Shown here: in pieces, positions 1 to 13,552 of the stretch
Layout of the letters: every line of letters starts with the position of its first letter
How positions within the stretch are numbered: the stretch's first letter is position 1
Assembly (NCBI GenBank): GCA_964006375.1
Contig: OZ023265.1
Location: 172,201,943-172,265,942, forward strand
DNA: 64,000 bases
Direction: 5' to 3'
From: Tillus elongatus
Taxonomy: Eukaryota; Arthropoda; Insecta; Coleoptera; Cleridae
Translations under genes and position numbers: made by a program
The notes under the pieces: model-generated
Seen by the model: only the letters and a program-made list of their open reading frames with translations
Told to the model about the DNA's origin: nothing
Database searches by the model: none

Positions 1-1327
<1,327 letters not shown>

Positions 1328-1677
1328 ACCCTGGTGGTTCAGTGGCAAGAACGTGTGCCTCTGAACCGAAGGGTACCGGGTTTGATCCCAGCGTTCTCCT
1401 TTCACTTTTTCAGTACATACTGTACAATTTACATCAACCAAGGTTCTGGCATTATATCCGAGCAAGTTGAATGTCTGCACGTTCCGCCCTTCGGAGGGGG
1501 CTTAAAGCCGTCGGTCCCGTGTCCATGTGATGTTGGGCACGTTAAAGATTCCTACCCTCCTTACAGAAATGCTGGGTTAGGCGAAATTTTCAGGATAGTG
1601 AGGTGAATCTCCTCCCTGGCGTGGGTGATTGGCCATAGTCGAGAAAATAGACCGACGTTAAAAGAAAGAAAAAGAAT
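1328..1677 (+). mobile_element. tRNA-derived SINE, copy 1
   Basis: The 5' head has pol III promoter boxes: an A box reading TGGTTCAGTGGC at 1335-1346 and a B box reading GGTTTGATCCC at 1379-1389, with tRNA-like spacing. A central body includes AAGCCGTCGGTCCCGTG and GGGCACGTTAAAGA, and the copy ends in an AAAGAAAGAAAAAG tail. A second copy lies on the minus strand at 13266-13552, and the central body recurs in both arms of the foldback near 47.7 and 48.9 kb. This is a non-autonomous retroposon with no protein. I cannot name the SINE family. Confidence 0.8.
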
Positions 1678-1722
1678 AATTTTTCATTAGTTAGCAAGAA
1701 AATGCTGGATATATGCATGCAT

Positions 1723-1723
<1 letters not shown>

Positions 1724-1791
<68 letters not shown>
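1724..1791. repeat. (AT)n microsatellite left of mariner
   Basis: AT dinucleotides run directly into the left terminus of a mariner element. Because mariner duplicates TA on insertion, the array was probably the target. Confidence 0.95.
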
Positions 1792-1792
<1 letters not shown>

Positions 1793-3060
1793 GAGGGCGG
1801 GTCAATAAGTCCGTGACTTTTTGAAAATCCCGCCTCTTCACAGGAAGGGCAACACTGCTGCTGTCAACAAGCATTTATCAGTTGACTCCTGTCAAATTTT
1901 GAACAAGCTGCGTCATTTACTTTGTGTTAGATAGCCGTTGAAAGCAGACAACCTCTTGAATTATAATGAAAATGGAAAAAAGTTAATTTTGTGTGCTCAT
2001 CAAACATTATTTTTTGCGGAAAAAACCATCACTCAAACCAAGGCTAAGCTTGACAAATACTATGGGCACTCTGCACCATCAATTTCCATGGTAAGAACGT
2101 GGTTTACTGTTTTCGTTGCGGCTGTGCAAGCAGAAATGGCGCCGAACGTTTTGGACTTTCAGTTGAGGTCCCTACACCCGAAACAATTGAAAAAATTCGC
2201 GATAGGGTGTTGGCCGATCAGAGATTGAAAGTGCGCGAGATTGTGGAAGCCATAGGCATATCACATGGCTCAGTGGTTTCTATTTTGCATGATAACTTGG
2301 GTATGAGAAAGCTATCCGCAACATGGGTTCCGCGTTTGCTCACAATCAACCACAAACTCAATTCTGTGACAACTTCGAAGCAGTGTTTGGCGTGGTTCAA
2401 CCGCAATATGAACGAGTTTTTGCGCCGTTTCGTAACCGTGGACGAAATGTGGATTCACCATAACATAACAGAGACCAAGCAGCAGTCAAAACAGTGGGTT
2501 TCTCCATGCGAATCGGCGCCGAAGAAGGCCAATGTGGGTTTGTCAGCCAATAAAGTCATGACTTTCACCGTTTTTTGAGATCCTCGCGGTATATTCCAAA
2601 TTGATTACCTTCAAAGGGGAAGAACAATCAATGGCGAATATTATACCAACTTACTGGACCGATTTAATGACGATTTAAAGAAAAAATGACCGCATTTGGC
2701 CAGGACAAAAGTTCTCTTCCACCAAGACAATGCAGGGGTGCACAAATGTGTAGTCTCCATGGCGAAATTCAATAAATTGGGCTACGAATTGCTCCCTCAT
2801 CCGCCTTATTCTCCGGATTTAGCCCCGAGTGACTATTTCTTGTTTCCAAACTTAAAGAAATGGCTCGGCGGAAAGGGATTTAACTACAATGCTGAAATCA
2901 TATCACAAACAAATACCTATTTTGAGGACCTCGACAAATCTTATTTTTTGGAAGGGATAAAAAAATTGGAGAAACGCTGGACGAAGTGTGTAGAGCTCAA
3001 AGGAAACTATGTTGAGAAACAAAGTTTGTGTCAAAAAACCTGTGTTTAATCCAAACAGTC

Positions 3061-3065
<5 letters not shown>
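1792..3065 (+). mobile_element. Degenerate mariner (DD34D) transposon
   Basis: The left inverted repeat starts CGAGGGCGGGTCAATAAG straight after a TA, within an (AT)n array. The right end shows only the innermost repeat bases GTCACGGA before a second AT array begins, so about 18 terminal bases are gone. The length of about 1.27 kb is normal for mariner. The element looks like an insertion into one AT microsatellite, followed by loss of the right tip through repeat slippage. It cannot be mobile because one TIR is incomplete and the transposase is broken. Confidence 0.85.
1938..3049 (+). pseudogene. Mariner transposase, frameshifted and with two stops
   Basis: This is a cut-and-paste transposase of the mariner family with an N-terminal paired-like HTH and a DDD catalytic domain. 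The first aspartate is in VTVDEMWIHH (about 2440), the second in FHQDNAGVH (about 2725) and the third in SPDLAPSDYFLF (about 2830). There are 34 residues between the second and third, which is the mariner spacing. The HTH begins in one frame and moves to another near 2100, so there is a frameshift. The second frame is interrupted by TGA at 2576-2578 and another stop near 2687. All three aspartates survive, so decay is moderate. Confidence 0.85.

Positions 3066-3136
<71 letters not shown>
3066..3136. repeat. (AT)n microsatellite right of mariner
   Basis: Pure AT repeat that has replaced the outer part of the mariner right TIR. Confidence 0.95.
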
Positions 3137-3139
<3 letters not shown>

Positions 3140-3259
3140 TCAATCTCACGATGTATATGCGGCATATGATGGTTTCTGTCGCCCTTTCCTTCGGGATGAA
3201 TGAACTGTTTCCGTTCCTCTATTCAAGTTCCATCAGTAATAAGTCATGGATTACTATGT

Positions 3260-4436
3260 GAATCAGAAATGCATGCAAAGCAAGGCAAAAACTACATAGG
3301 GAAATGATGGCAGGCAAAGTTTCTAGAAGTTATTATAAAACGTATACTTCGATACTTAAAAAAGTTATACTGGAAACGAAAAGAAGAGCAAATGAGCAAA
3401 AAATCAAAACTTCATCGAACAAAATAAGAATGACATAGGACATAATCAGATATATGACGGAAAAAAACAGACAAGAAACACGAGCTTACTGTAAAATTTA
3501 GGAAAAGATAATATGATACCAAAAAAAGATCTACTTGATAAACTTAATAACGAATTTGTGAATATTTGTCCCAAGTTAGCACACTCATATCCTAATACCT
3601 CCAGAATACAGGGCGGGGGTGTTGGTTTTTCATGCCAACAAATGAAGTTTAAGTTTATAATACAATAATGGGACTAAGAAATACCAGAGCTGTCGGTAAC
3701 GATGACAGTCCAGTCAACTTTCTAAAAAAAGAGAGCAGACATAACAGCGAAACCGTTATCCCATGTAATTAATGAGATTCTCAGATGGCATATTTCCTGA
3801 AAAATTAAAAATATCAGTTATCCGCGCCTTTTAAGAAAAATGATATCCTGGGAATATTTCTAATTATAGTCAAATGGCTATATTATCCAATACGTCCGAG
3901 ATATGTGAAAAATCCTGAGTGATAGAGTGCTTAAGTTTTTTGAAAAATATAATTTATTTACTTCAGCACAAAATGGATTTAGAAAAGGAATGACAACAAT
4001 TCACGCAGTCTATCAGAGTTTGGGTAAAATCTTTAAGGTAATAATAAACAAACAGCCGTTGGAATATTCTTGAATCTCCGCAAGGCATTTGATTCCTTTG
4101 AATATGGCATTCTAAAAAAAGGATGTAATAAGAGGACAACCACTCAAGTTTTTTTTCCCTCAGGGCTCGTCCGCGGCCCTGCCGCCCCGATAGCACTGCA
4201 ACCTTTGGTTGATTGTGCATACCCTTAGTCTTACTTCACCCATTCCAAAATCACAAGTTGATGGAGTCTTATTTAAAACAAAGACAACAGGGTCTTGGCC
4301 ATGTATCTGCTGATAGAAAAAATTAAAGTCGAAACACACTACTGTGATTAGAGGTGTAGCGCAGGGCTCTATTCTGGGACCTCTATTATACATTATACAT
4401 ACCAACGATCTGCCAAACTGGACTCACAAAAGGTTA
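3260..4436 (+). pseudogene. Old CR1/Jockey-type LINE reverse-transcriptase fragment
   Basis: Patches in different + frames read as a non-LTR reverse transcriptase: a DDIPV-like segment near 3700, SQNGFRKGMTT-like finger residues near 3965, a LRKAFDS motif (degenerate catalytic A block) near 4075, and VAQGSILGPLLY (block B) near 4350. Stops and frame changes occur throughout. A 103-bp LINE 3' end is inserted at 4151. The fragment ends where the TGATGTA minisatellite begins. It is clearly dead and older than the other LINE copies here. Confidence 0.65.
4151..4253 (-). mobile_element. 5'-truncated 3' end of an RNase H-bearing LINE
   Basis: The sequence matches the 3' terminus of the LINE at 55691-58094 (CTCAGGGCTCGTCCGCGG and following), preceded by the T run that is its poly(A) on the other strand. 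The hexamer CAAGTT flanks both sides (4145-4150 and 4254-4259) as a target-site duplication. It interrupts the older reverse-transcriptase fragment. Confidence 0.8.
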
Positions 4437-4632
4437 GGTCAATATGATATGATGTCTGATGTTTGATGTGTGATGTATGGTGTATGATGTCTGATGTATA
4501 CTGTATTATGTATGATGTATATTGTATGATGCATAATGTATTGTGTATGATGCATTATGCATGATGTATTATGTATATTGTATGATGTATGATCCATTAT
4601 TATAATGGACGGTGTATGATGTATGATCTATC
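4437..4632. repeat. TGATGTA-type minisatellite, left part
   Basis: A degenerate array of short units such as TGATGTA, TGATGCA and TAATGTA. The same array resumes at about 7795, on the far side of LINE copy A. Confidence 0.85.
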
Positions 4633-4633
4633 T

Positions 4634-7600
4634 TTTTTTTTCAACAACACACCACGAGGGCTTACAGCCTAAATACTATCGTACTGTGGGTGTTGACAAG
4701 GAGGAAAGAGACAACTTGTTAATTCTGGACTTGAAGGTTTGGAGGTTCGGAGGAGAAGGAAAAACATGTGCCGGCAAGTAATTCCACAACTTGGAAGTCC
4801 TCGGGACAAAAGAGCGGGCATAACAAGATGTTCTATGTCTGGTGACCTGGACAGTAAAAGGGTGCATTCGCTCTGTTCCCCTGGTAGATCTGTTGGGGGC
4901 AGCAGGTGGGGGAACTATTGAGGAAAGCTCCTCTGAGCAGTGCCCGTGCAGATATCTATAAAAGAGAGAGAGAGAGAGAGAGAGAGGTCACCAACGGCAC
5001 GTCGGTGGGCAAGGGATGGCAGCCTTTGGGTGAGGGTAGGGTCACCGATGAGACGTATAGCTCTTTTGAATGGAGTCCAGGATAGCGAGTGCAGAAGCGG
5101 CAGCGGCACACCAGATTTGGGAGCAGTATTCGAGGTTTGGCCTTATTTGTAAAGTATATAAGGTATAGAGATTAGCTGGTGAAAAGTATTTGCGAGCCCG
5201 GAAGAGGAAACCTAATTTCTTAGCAGCCGCTTCTGCAATTGATGTGACATGTTGGTGCCAATGAAGATTTCGATCCACAGAAATGCCAACAAGAGAAAAG
5301 GACTCATTACTTTGAATAACTTGGTTGTTCATTGTGATGTGTCTAGGGCTGGTGTATCTCTTGTGAGAAAGAAAGCAAGACTTAGTTTTGGTGGGGTTGA
5401 ATTGTACAAGATTTCTACTTCCCCAGTCTAATATTTTTTGGAGATCCACGGAGACAGAACCCTCCATGAGTCTGCGATCCTCATTTAATTGGGCTAAAGA
5501 GACAGGCTTAGAATATTGTATATTTGAATGGAGGGTGCTGTCGTCCGCGTAGCTGTGAACTGGGTTGAATGTGCTCGAGAGGAGGTCATTTATGTGGAGA
5601 AGAAACAAAGTAGGGGCTAAAGCTGAACCTTGAGGAACTCCTGCATTAATTGGATACAGTTTAGAGGAATGGCCGTCCACAACAACAGATATGCACCTGT
5701 TGGAGATGAAATTTGCTGTCCACATACAGAGTTTTGGTGGTAGGCCATAGGCCGGAAGTTTATTCAGCAGCGCTGCGTGCCAGACCTAGTCGAATGCTTT
5801 GGATATGTCTAGAGCGACAATCTGGGATTCACCGTGTTGTTCCATAGACTTGTTCCAAGAATGGGTGACAAAGGAAAGGAGGTCGGCAGTCGATCTGCGC
5901 TGACGGAATCCATACTGCCTGTCGTGGATTAGACTGTGTTTTTCAAGAAATTTTAGTAATTCGGTGTTTATATACTTTTCCATCACTTTAGAGACGACTG
6001 AAAGGAGAGAAATAGGCCTGTAGTTGCTGGGAAGCGCTTTGGATCCTTTCTTGGGGATGGGTTGTACTCGAGCAGTTTTCCAGTTACTAGGGAATATGCC
6101 TTTATTATAAGATATCTGAAACAGACGAGTCAGGACAGGAGCAAGCTCTGGTGCGCATTTTTTGAGAACAATTGCTGGGATCTTGTCAAGGCCAGAGGCT
6201 TTCCTGGTATTAAGAGAAGAGAGCATCTTTCGTACCTTTTTAGTTTTGAAAATGATATCCGTCATTTTATGCGCGACATTGGGGACTGTTGGTGGTTGAA
6301 CATTTGGAGGTGGGTTGAGACTAGAATTGCCGGCGAACAACGAAACAAAAAGTTCAGCCTTGCCCAGGGCGGTAGAAACAATTTCATCCCCTAAGACAAG
6401 AGGTGGGAACGTGCTTTTGCAGAAATTATTCCCTATAGATTTAACAAGAGTCCAGAAGGGTTTGCCGCCGTTGGAACTTAAGAGGACTTTGTTTTTGATG
6501 TGGTTATTAAACGAGTTTTTTGTCTCAGAAAGAATGCGGACATAGCGGTTTCTTGTGTCGTTAAATGCTTGACGGTTTTCTTGACTGGGATTGTGTAGAA
6601 GCGTTTTGTGAGCTTTGACCTTTTCAAGTCTGGCCTTGTCACAGGATTTTCCATGCCAGCTTGGATAATTTCGGTGGCGTTTTTTGAGATATCAGAGGGA
6701 TCAGGATGAAAGAAGCGGACAGACGCCCATGGAAATGAGGAAAAGTAATCCCGCATTTCGTCCCAGTTTGCGGAGTTTTAGTGCCAAACGATACGTGGGT
6801 GTGATGACTGTGTGACCTCGGGTTGCATTGCGCAGGAAGCAGTGACCATGCCGTGGTCTGAGCGACCAAGGGAGGCGGTGACTGATATCTTATAGCATTC
6901 AGGTTGTGTAGTAAGAAGAAGATCCAAGGGATTTGAGCTGTGTGTTGGCATACGAGGAAAGTAAGTAGGTTGCTGAACCATATTGGCTAAAGAATTGCTG
7001 ACTGCAAAGGCCTCCGCTGCTCTCCCTTGTGGATCGGTTTTTGAATGTCCTAGCCATTCCTTATTATGGACATTGAAGTCACCAGGAATAGTGACCTCGG
7101 AGGAAGGATATTCAGAAATCAGATAGTCGGTTTTTTCAGAAAGGTAGTCAAAGAGCTGGACAAAGTTGTTGTCAGAAGGTGACCGGTAAATGCAACAGAT
7201 GAATTTAGTTGCAGCCCTGAGAGAAAGTTTTATCCATAGTATGTCTTTTCTTCCAGCTTCTAAATTGGGGAGTCTGGTGCAGGGTAGATTGCTACGGACG
7301 TATGCGCACACGCCTCCATGCAATCTAAAGGAAGTAAGGAGCTAATACCCCGGGAAAGGTGATTAGTGGCTGTTTTGGCACTGATTTGGGTTTCGGTGAG
7401 GAAGAGGAGTTGGGGCCTGTTAGCCTGAAGGAAAAGGTGGACGGAGTTCAGGTTAGAATTTAGACCACATATATTCGAAAAGCATTTGTTAAATCTTGAT
7501 GTTGGTGCCCCCTGTACACTCCTCTCCCGGAGATCCGAATGGAGGGGTATTTTGCCTCCGGAATATTTTGTACAAGGAGGAGCCATCATCATTTTTGCTT

Positions 7601-7792
7601 ATAAAGGAAACCGTACTCATACACCAGAACCGGAAACGTCCGTTGGGACTTCACCGGCCCCTTGATGTACCTCCTCGGGCGTGAAAAAACCCTTTACTAT
7701 TACGTAAAGGAAAATTCCACTACCACCTGCTATGGATTGGATTGGATTAATGTCTACCCCTTTAAAAGGGGTAAATAAGATAAGATAAGGTA
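4634..7792 (-). mobile_element. CR1/Jockey-like LINE, copy A (longest)
   Basis: This is the longest of five copies of one non-LTR family in the window. The 3' end, at the low coordinates, is the conserved segment around ACCACGAGGGCTTACAGCC followed by an A-rich tail. It carries endonuclease and reverse-transcriptase regions. Both outer flanks are the same TGATGTA minisatellite, so the element inserted into that array. A short (GA)n run at about 4965-4986 interrupts the 3' coding part. Confidence 0.85.
4676..7592 (-). pseudogene. LINE ORF2: endonuclease plus reverse transcriptase, broken
   Basis: Reading from 7592 downwards there is an apurinic-type endonuclease (N-terminal FSNICGLNSNLNSV, then TETQI, IYRSPSD, PGDFNVHNKEW and a SDHG motif near 6850). 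A reverse transcriptase follows from about 6340, with SGLDKIPAIVLKK, NYRPISLLSVVSK, YGFRQRRSTADLL, the catalytic DISKAFD, GVPQGSALAPTLF and SYADDSTLHS. The C-terminal region ends with PRTSKLWNYLPAHVFP. At least four frame changes or stops break the ORF, including a stop directly after DISKAFD. Catalytic aspartates are still readable. The product would nick DNA and prime reverse transcription. I see no ORF1 for this family. Confidence 0.85.
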
Positions 7793-7794
7793 TA

Positions 7795-8240
7795 ATATAT
7801 GATGCATAATGCTTTACGCATACTGCATGATGCATGGTGTCTGATGTGTGATGTGTTATGTATGATGTATGTTTTATAGTGTATAATGTGTGATGTATCA
7901 TGTTTTATGTATAATTATATGGTATAATGTATATTGTATTATGTATTATGTATGATTTATGATGTATAATGCATAATATATAACGCATAATGCATTGTGC
8001 ATACTGCATGATGTATGATGTGCAATGTGTTATGTATGATCTATGTTGTATCATGTACGATATATGATGTGTGATTTTTTCGTATAATGTTTGATGTGTG
8101 GTGTATGACGTATGGTGTATGATAATGTTATATGGTATATTGTGTATGATATATGATGTACGATGTATGATTTGCAATGTGTATATGGAATAATGTATAA
8201 TGTATGCTGTATGATGCACGATGTATTTTGTAACATTTAT
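7795..8240. repeat. TGATGTA-type minisatellite, right part
   Basis: Continuation of the array at 4437-4632 with the same degenerate units (TGATGTATGATG, TAATGCATAATG). The Tyr/His/Ile-rich frames across it are repeat artefacts. Confidence 0.85.
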
Positions 8241-8318
8241 TTTCAGATCGTGTTTTTGTCTTTATGTTTGGCATTAATCGCGAATCTTGTAAAAGTATTT
8301 CTATATCTAAAAGAATCT

Positions 8319-9290
8319 CTGGACGCAGAAAGTGCGTTATGGTAGCGAATTTTCTTTAAAATATTTTTAATAGCAAATCTCTTTCTTTGATGAAAGCAGG
8401 CATCAAACTTGGTTGCCTATATAGTAGAAACAATGTACCAAATTTCATTGAAATAAATTTATTGTTTTAAAAATATATAAACATTTTTCAAAAGTCTGGA
8501 TGCAGCAAGTGTGTTATGGAAGTGAATTTCCATAAAAATGTTTTCAATAGCAAATGCGAGCAGGCATCAATCTGATTACCGGTATAGCCTATGTGGTAGA
8601 AACAATGTACTATATTTTATCAAAATTACTTATGGTTTGAAAATATACCAAAAAAAATCCGAAAATAAACATAAATGTTGGTTTTCTAACCAACAAAGCT
8701 TACGTTAATTGCAAATTGAGTTATTGAAATTTGAAGGATTTAATGAAAATTCGGTAAATTTGCAGAATAGCTCCCGAACGCTTTTCAACAAATTATTTTC
8801 AGAAACATTACTAGGATGCACAAACGACAAGAAAAATTTCTTGTTCACACCCCCCAAGGAAGTTGTGGGACTGGGAGTGAATAGGGGTGCTGTGCGGGGT
8901 AGGCAGGATTTAGGGGGATATGGCTTCAAGATGTGAAAAAGGCAGCTTTCAAGCCCGCTTTATTCGAATTTTCTTCTCATATTTCCTTTTTACTACCTAC
9001 CCCGCTCAGCACCCCTACTCACTCCTGGTCCCGTAACTTCCTTGGGAGGTGTGAACAAAAAAATTTTCTTGTGGTTTGTGTGTCCAGGGGAGGGGCCTAG
9101 GCAGGTTTCTGAAAACAGTTTTTTGAAAAACGTTCGGGAGCTAAACTGCAAATTAACTGAAAATTCGCTACCAAAACGCACTTACTGCGTCCAGATTTTT
9201 TTCTTACAAACGCATCATATTTCGATAAAAAAAATCAAAAATGCATTAACGAGTATGTCTACAAAAATTAGCTAAGTGGAAAATTGTTTC
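8319..9290. repeat. Palindromic unclassified repeat bounded by the CTGGACGC motif
   Basis: It opens with CTGGACGCAGAAAGTGCG (8319) and closes with the same motif inverted (9159-9194, GCACTTACTGCGTCCAG). A second imperfect inner copy lies at 8496. The segment from about 8722 to 9180 folds back: AGCTCCCGAACGC near 8770 faces GTTCGGGAGCT near 9132, and CCCCCCAAGGAAGTTGTGG near 8851 faces its complement near 9035. No protein is encoded. It is MITE- or foldback-like, and a close relative lies at 29650-31450. Confidence 0.7.
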
Positions 9291-10736
9291 CGGAGGACAA
9301 GTTCGCTGGTCAGTTCTGAGAACTAAGTGTTTCCACGGAAAGTTGCACATTTTCTTCCCGAAAGTGCTATGTTTGAAACTCACCAATTAATTTTTACAAA
9401 ATTTGACTAATATATTGCCATCAAGCTACGTAGAGATATGTGCTAAAATTCCGTTTAATTAAATAATTGTAATTCCAATTTTTCCGTAATTAAATTGAAA
9501 AGAATTTGGAAAATGTCGCTAAATATATTTTCGGTTCTTAGAAAAGGACATTACTACGCGTTGTAAAGTTAAACAGAATAAACAAAAAACATGTGAGTGT
9601 GTAGAGAAAGGGTTGGCATTGGAAGGTTATCCATCATCAACAGACTAAATTTAACATAAATATGTAATACAGAAGGTAAGTTTCGAAATGTATTAGAAAA
9701 CTTATGATATTCGCTACTATAATGCACTTGCTGCGTCCCGACTTTTTTTATTTAAGGTCTTGTATAACAGACATAAACAAAAACGTGTTATTTATCAAGG
9801 TAAAAGCTTTAAAAATATACCAGAGTTGTTTTGAAGGGCAGCTAGTCACACACACAAAATCGTGGGCACAAAATAATAAAGCTCCCTCCGCAGTCTTTTA
9901 TTCTAAACAGATCTCTATTTTTAGGCAGTCTGTTCTATAAAGGCACAACTTCTCCCTTGTCTGATGTAAAATCTCAGAGTTAAATTAAAAAAGTTGGTTG
10001 AGTGAGGATACTCCTACTGATTCATATCTCCTACCTGCAGAGATTGTTTTCTGGAACAGGCCTGGTGCTCCATTATATAATGAAAACCATTGTCTTCTTT
10101 TAACAACCCTGGCCACAATGCATTCCTTAACAGAGACGATGATAAATTGTTGTCTCTTATTTGTAAGAAAAATAAAACCGAAAACTTTTTAGCTTTCGTA
10201 CTAAATAATGTAGTATAAATCTATTAAGAGTCAAATTTTATGTAATACAGTACTTATAACTTACAGGTGTGCCAATTACAACTTTCCACCTAAAAAATAT
10301 TGGTACTAAAAAAAAAAAGAATCACAATCCTAGTCGGGAATGTGTGATTCAGGAATTCAAATTTGGTGCGGTGCACCTGTGCTCCATCATGTAAAAAACC
10401 ATGACCTTCGACGGATTTCATGAGGTTTGCCAATGATTATTCTACAGGTGTGTCAAAACATGTGTCGGAAAAAAAAGAGTGCGGTTCCTTGTCTCTTTCT
10501 GAGAAAAAAAAGTTCCTATTAATATAGATCCACAAACGCGCAGTTTTAGAGATACAGGTGTCAAAAAATACATTTTCATTTAGTTTTTAACGATATCTCA
10601 GAAACCATTTGAGACGCAAAATTCAGATTCCCTACTCAAATTATCATTAATATTATATACTCTTTGAGCATAAACTAAATTGTTTTCATATGCCAGTGGC
10701 GGAGATTTTAGAGATGGGTGAAGTTTTTCCCCAATA
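9291..10736. other. Unassigned sequence with one solo CTGGACGC motif
   Basis: The only recognisable item is an inverted copy of the CTGGACGC motif at 9708-9740. The stretch from 10250 to 10700 repeats ACAGGTGTG-type phrases but I cannot assign it. No gene is visible. Confidence 0.45.
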
Positions 10737-13265
10737 TTTTTTTTATATTTTAACAACACACCACGAGGGCTTACAGCCTAAATACTATCGTACCGTGGAT
10801 GTCGACGAGGAGGAAAGAGGCAGCTTGTTAATTCTGGACTTGAAGGTTTGGAGGTTCGGAGGAGAAGGAAAAACATGTGCCGGCAAGGAATTCCACAACT
10901 TGTAAGTCCTCGGGAAAAAAGAGCTGGCATGACAAGATGTTCTATGTCTGGGGACCTGGACAGTAAAAGGGTGCATTCGCTATGTACCCTGGTAGATTTG
11001 CTGGGGGCAGCAGGTGGAGGAACTATGGAAGAAAGCTCCTCTGAGCAGTGCCCGTGCAGATATCTATAAAACATAGAGATGTCACCAATGGCACGTCGGT
11101 CGGCAAGGGATGGCAGCCTTTCGGTAAGGGTACGGTCACCGATAAGACGTATATCTCTCTTCTAAATGAAGTCCAGGATAGCAAGTGTAGAAGCGGCAGC
11201 GGTACCCCAGATGTGGGAGGAGTGTTCGAGGTTTGGCCTTATTTGTGAAGTATGTAATGTATAGAGATTACCTGGTGAAAACTGTTTGCCAGCCGGAAGA
11301 GGAAACCTAATTTCTTAGCAGCCGCTTCTACAATTGATGTGACATGTTGGTGCCAATTGAGATTTCGAGCCACAGAAATGCGAACAAGTGAAAAGGACTC
11401 AGTACTTTGAATAACTTGGTTGTTCATTGTGATGGGTCTACGGCTGCTGCATCTATTATGAGATAGAAAGCAAGACTGAGATTTGGTGAAGTTGAATTGT
11501 ACAAGATATCTACTTCCCCAGTCTTATATTTTTTGTACATCAACAGAGACAGAACCCTGCATGAGTCTAAGATCCTCATCTAATTGGGCCAAAGAGACAG
11601 GCGTAGAATATTGTATATTTGAGTGGAGGGTGCTGTCGTCCGCGTAACTGTGAACTGGGTTGGATGTGCTAGAGAGGAGGTCATTGATATGGAGAAGAAA
11701 CAAAGTAGGGGCTAAAGCTGAACCTTGAGGGACTCCTGCATTAATTGGATACAGTTTAGAGGAATGGCCATCCACGACAACAGAAATGCTCCGGTTGGAG
11801 ACAAAATTTGCTGTCCAGGTACAGAGTTTTGGTGGTAGGCCATAGGCCGGAAAATTATTAAGCAGCGCTGCGTGCCAGACATGGTCGAATGCTTTGGATA
11901 TGTCTAGAGTGACAATCTGGGATTCACCGTGTAGTTCCATAGACTTGTTCCAAGAATGGGTGGCAAAGGAAAGGAGGTCGGCAGTTGATCTGCGCTAACA
12001 GAATCCATATTGCCTGTCGTGGATTAGACAGTGTTTTTCAAGTAATTTTGGTAATTCGGTGTTTATATACTTTTCCATCACATTAGAGACGACTGAAGGG
12101 AGAGAAATAGGGCTGTAGTTACTAGGAAGCGCTTTGGATCCTTTTTTGGGGACGGGTTGTACACGAGCAGTTTTCCAGTTACTAGCGAATATGCCTGTAT
12201 GAAACAGACGACTCAAGACAGGAGCATGTTGGTGGGCATTTTTTGAGAACAATTGCTGGGATCTCGTCAAGGCCAGAGTTTTTCCTGGTATTAACAGAAG
12301 AGAGCATCTTTCGTACCTTTTTAGTTTTGAAAATGATATCCGTCATTTTGTGCGCGACATTGGGGACTATTGGTGGTTAAACATTTGGACGTGGGTTAAG
12401 AGTAGAATTTCTGGCGAACAACGAGGCAAAAAGTTCACTTATCCATGCCCAGGGCGGTAGAAACAATTTCATCCCCTGAAACAAGAGGTGGGAACGTGCT
12501 CTTGTAGAAATTATTCCCAATATATTTAGCAAGAGTCCAGAAGGGTTTGCTGTCGTTGAAGCTTGAGAGGACTTGTTTTTGATGTGGTTATTAAACGAGT
12601 TTTTTGCCTCAGAGAGAATGCGGACTTAGCGATTTCTTGCGTCGGTAAATGCTTGACGGTTTTCTTGACTGGGATTGTGTAGAAGCGTTTTGTGAGCTTT
12701 GATCTTTTCCAGTCTGGCCTTGTCACAAGTATAGGGAACCAGGGCTTTTGAGTGGCTGAAGATGTTTTCTGTGTACGTGGAATAAATAATTCCATGCAAG
12801 CTTGGATAATTTCGGTGACGTTTTGTGAGATATCAGAGGGGTCAGGATGAGAGAAGCAGACAGACGCCCATGGAAATGAGGAAAAGTAATCCCGCATTTC
12901 GTCCCAGTTCACGGAGTTGTAGTGCCAAACGATACGTGGGTGTGATGACTGTGTGACCTCGGGTTGCATTGCGCAGGAAGCAGTGATCATGCCGTGGTCT
13001 GAGCGACCAAGGGGGGCGGTGACTCATGTCTTATAGCATTCAGGTTTTGTAGTAAGAAGGAGATCCAAGGGATTTGAGCTGTGTGTTGAGAAGCGAGGAA
13101 AGTAAATAGGTTGCTGAACCATATTGGCTAGAGAATTGCTGACTGCAAAGGCCTCCGCTGCTCTCCCTTGTGAACCGGTTTTTGAAGATCCTAGCCATTC
13201 CTTATTATGGACATTGAAGTCACCAAGAATAGTGACCTCGGAGGAAGGATATTCAGAAATCAGGG
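10737..13265 (-). mobile_element. CR1/Jockey-like LINE, copy B, 5'-truncated
   Basis: Same family and orientation as copy A, with the 3' end at 10737 (T run, then ACCACGAGGGCTTACAGCC). It covers the C-terminal region, the reverse transcriptase (DISKAFDHVWHAALL, GVPQGSALAPTLF, SYADDSTLHS near 11640) and part of the endonuclease, stopping near 13265 against the 3' end of a SINE. Several stops and frameshifts are present. It retains a segment around 12735-12800 that is deleted in copy A. Confidence 0.85.
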
Positions 13266-13552
13266 ACGCCAGGGAGGAGCTTCATCTCACTATTCTGTAA
13301 ATTTTGCCGATGCCCTGTCTTTGTGTAAGAAGATTAGGGATCTTTAACGTGCTGAACATCGCCTGGACACGGAACCGACGGATTTACGCTCCATCCAAAA
13401 GGCGAAACGTGCAGACATTCAACTTGCTCAAAAGTAATGTCACAACTTTGGCTGATGTTAATTTTACAGTATGTACTGAATGAAAGGAGAACCCTAAGAA
13501 TCTAACCCAGTACCCTCGAGTTCAGAGGCACGCGTTCTTACCCCTGGACCAA
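13266..13552 (-). mobile_element. tRNA-derived SINE, copy 2
   Basis: On the minus strand the head reads GGTCCAGGGGTAAGAAC, followed by a diverged B box near 13497-13509 and the conserved central body (GTCGGTTCCGTGTCC, GCACGTTAAAGA). It resembles SINE copy 1 along its length but is more mutated. Its 3' end abuts the 5' truncation of LINE copy B. Confidence 0.75.

Noticed and set aside
7905..8236. Tyr/His/Ile-rich minus-strand frames
   Set aside because: Repeat artefacts of the TGATGTA minisatellite.
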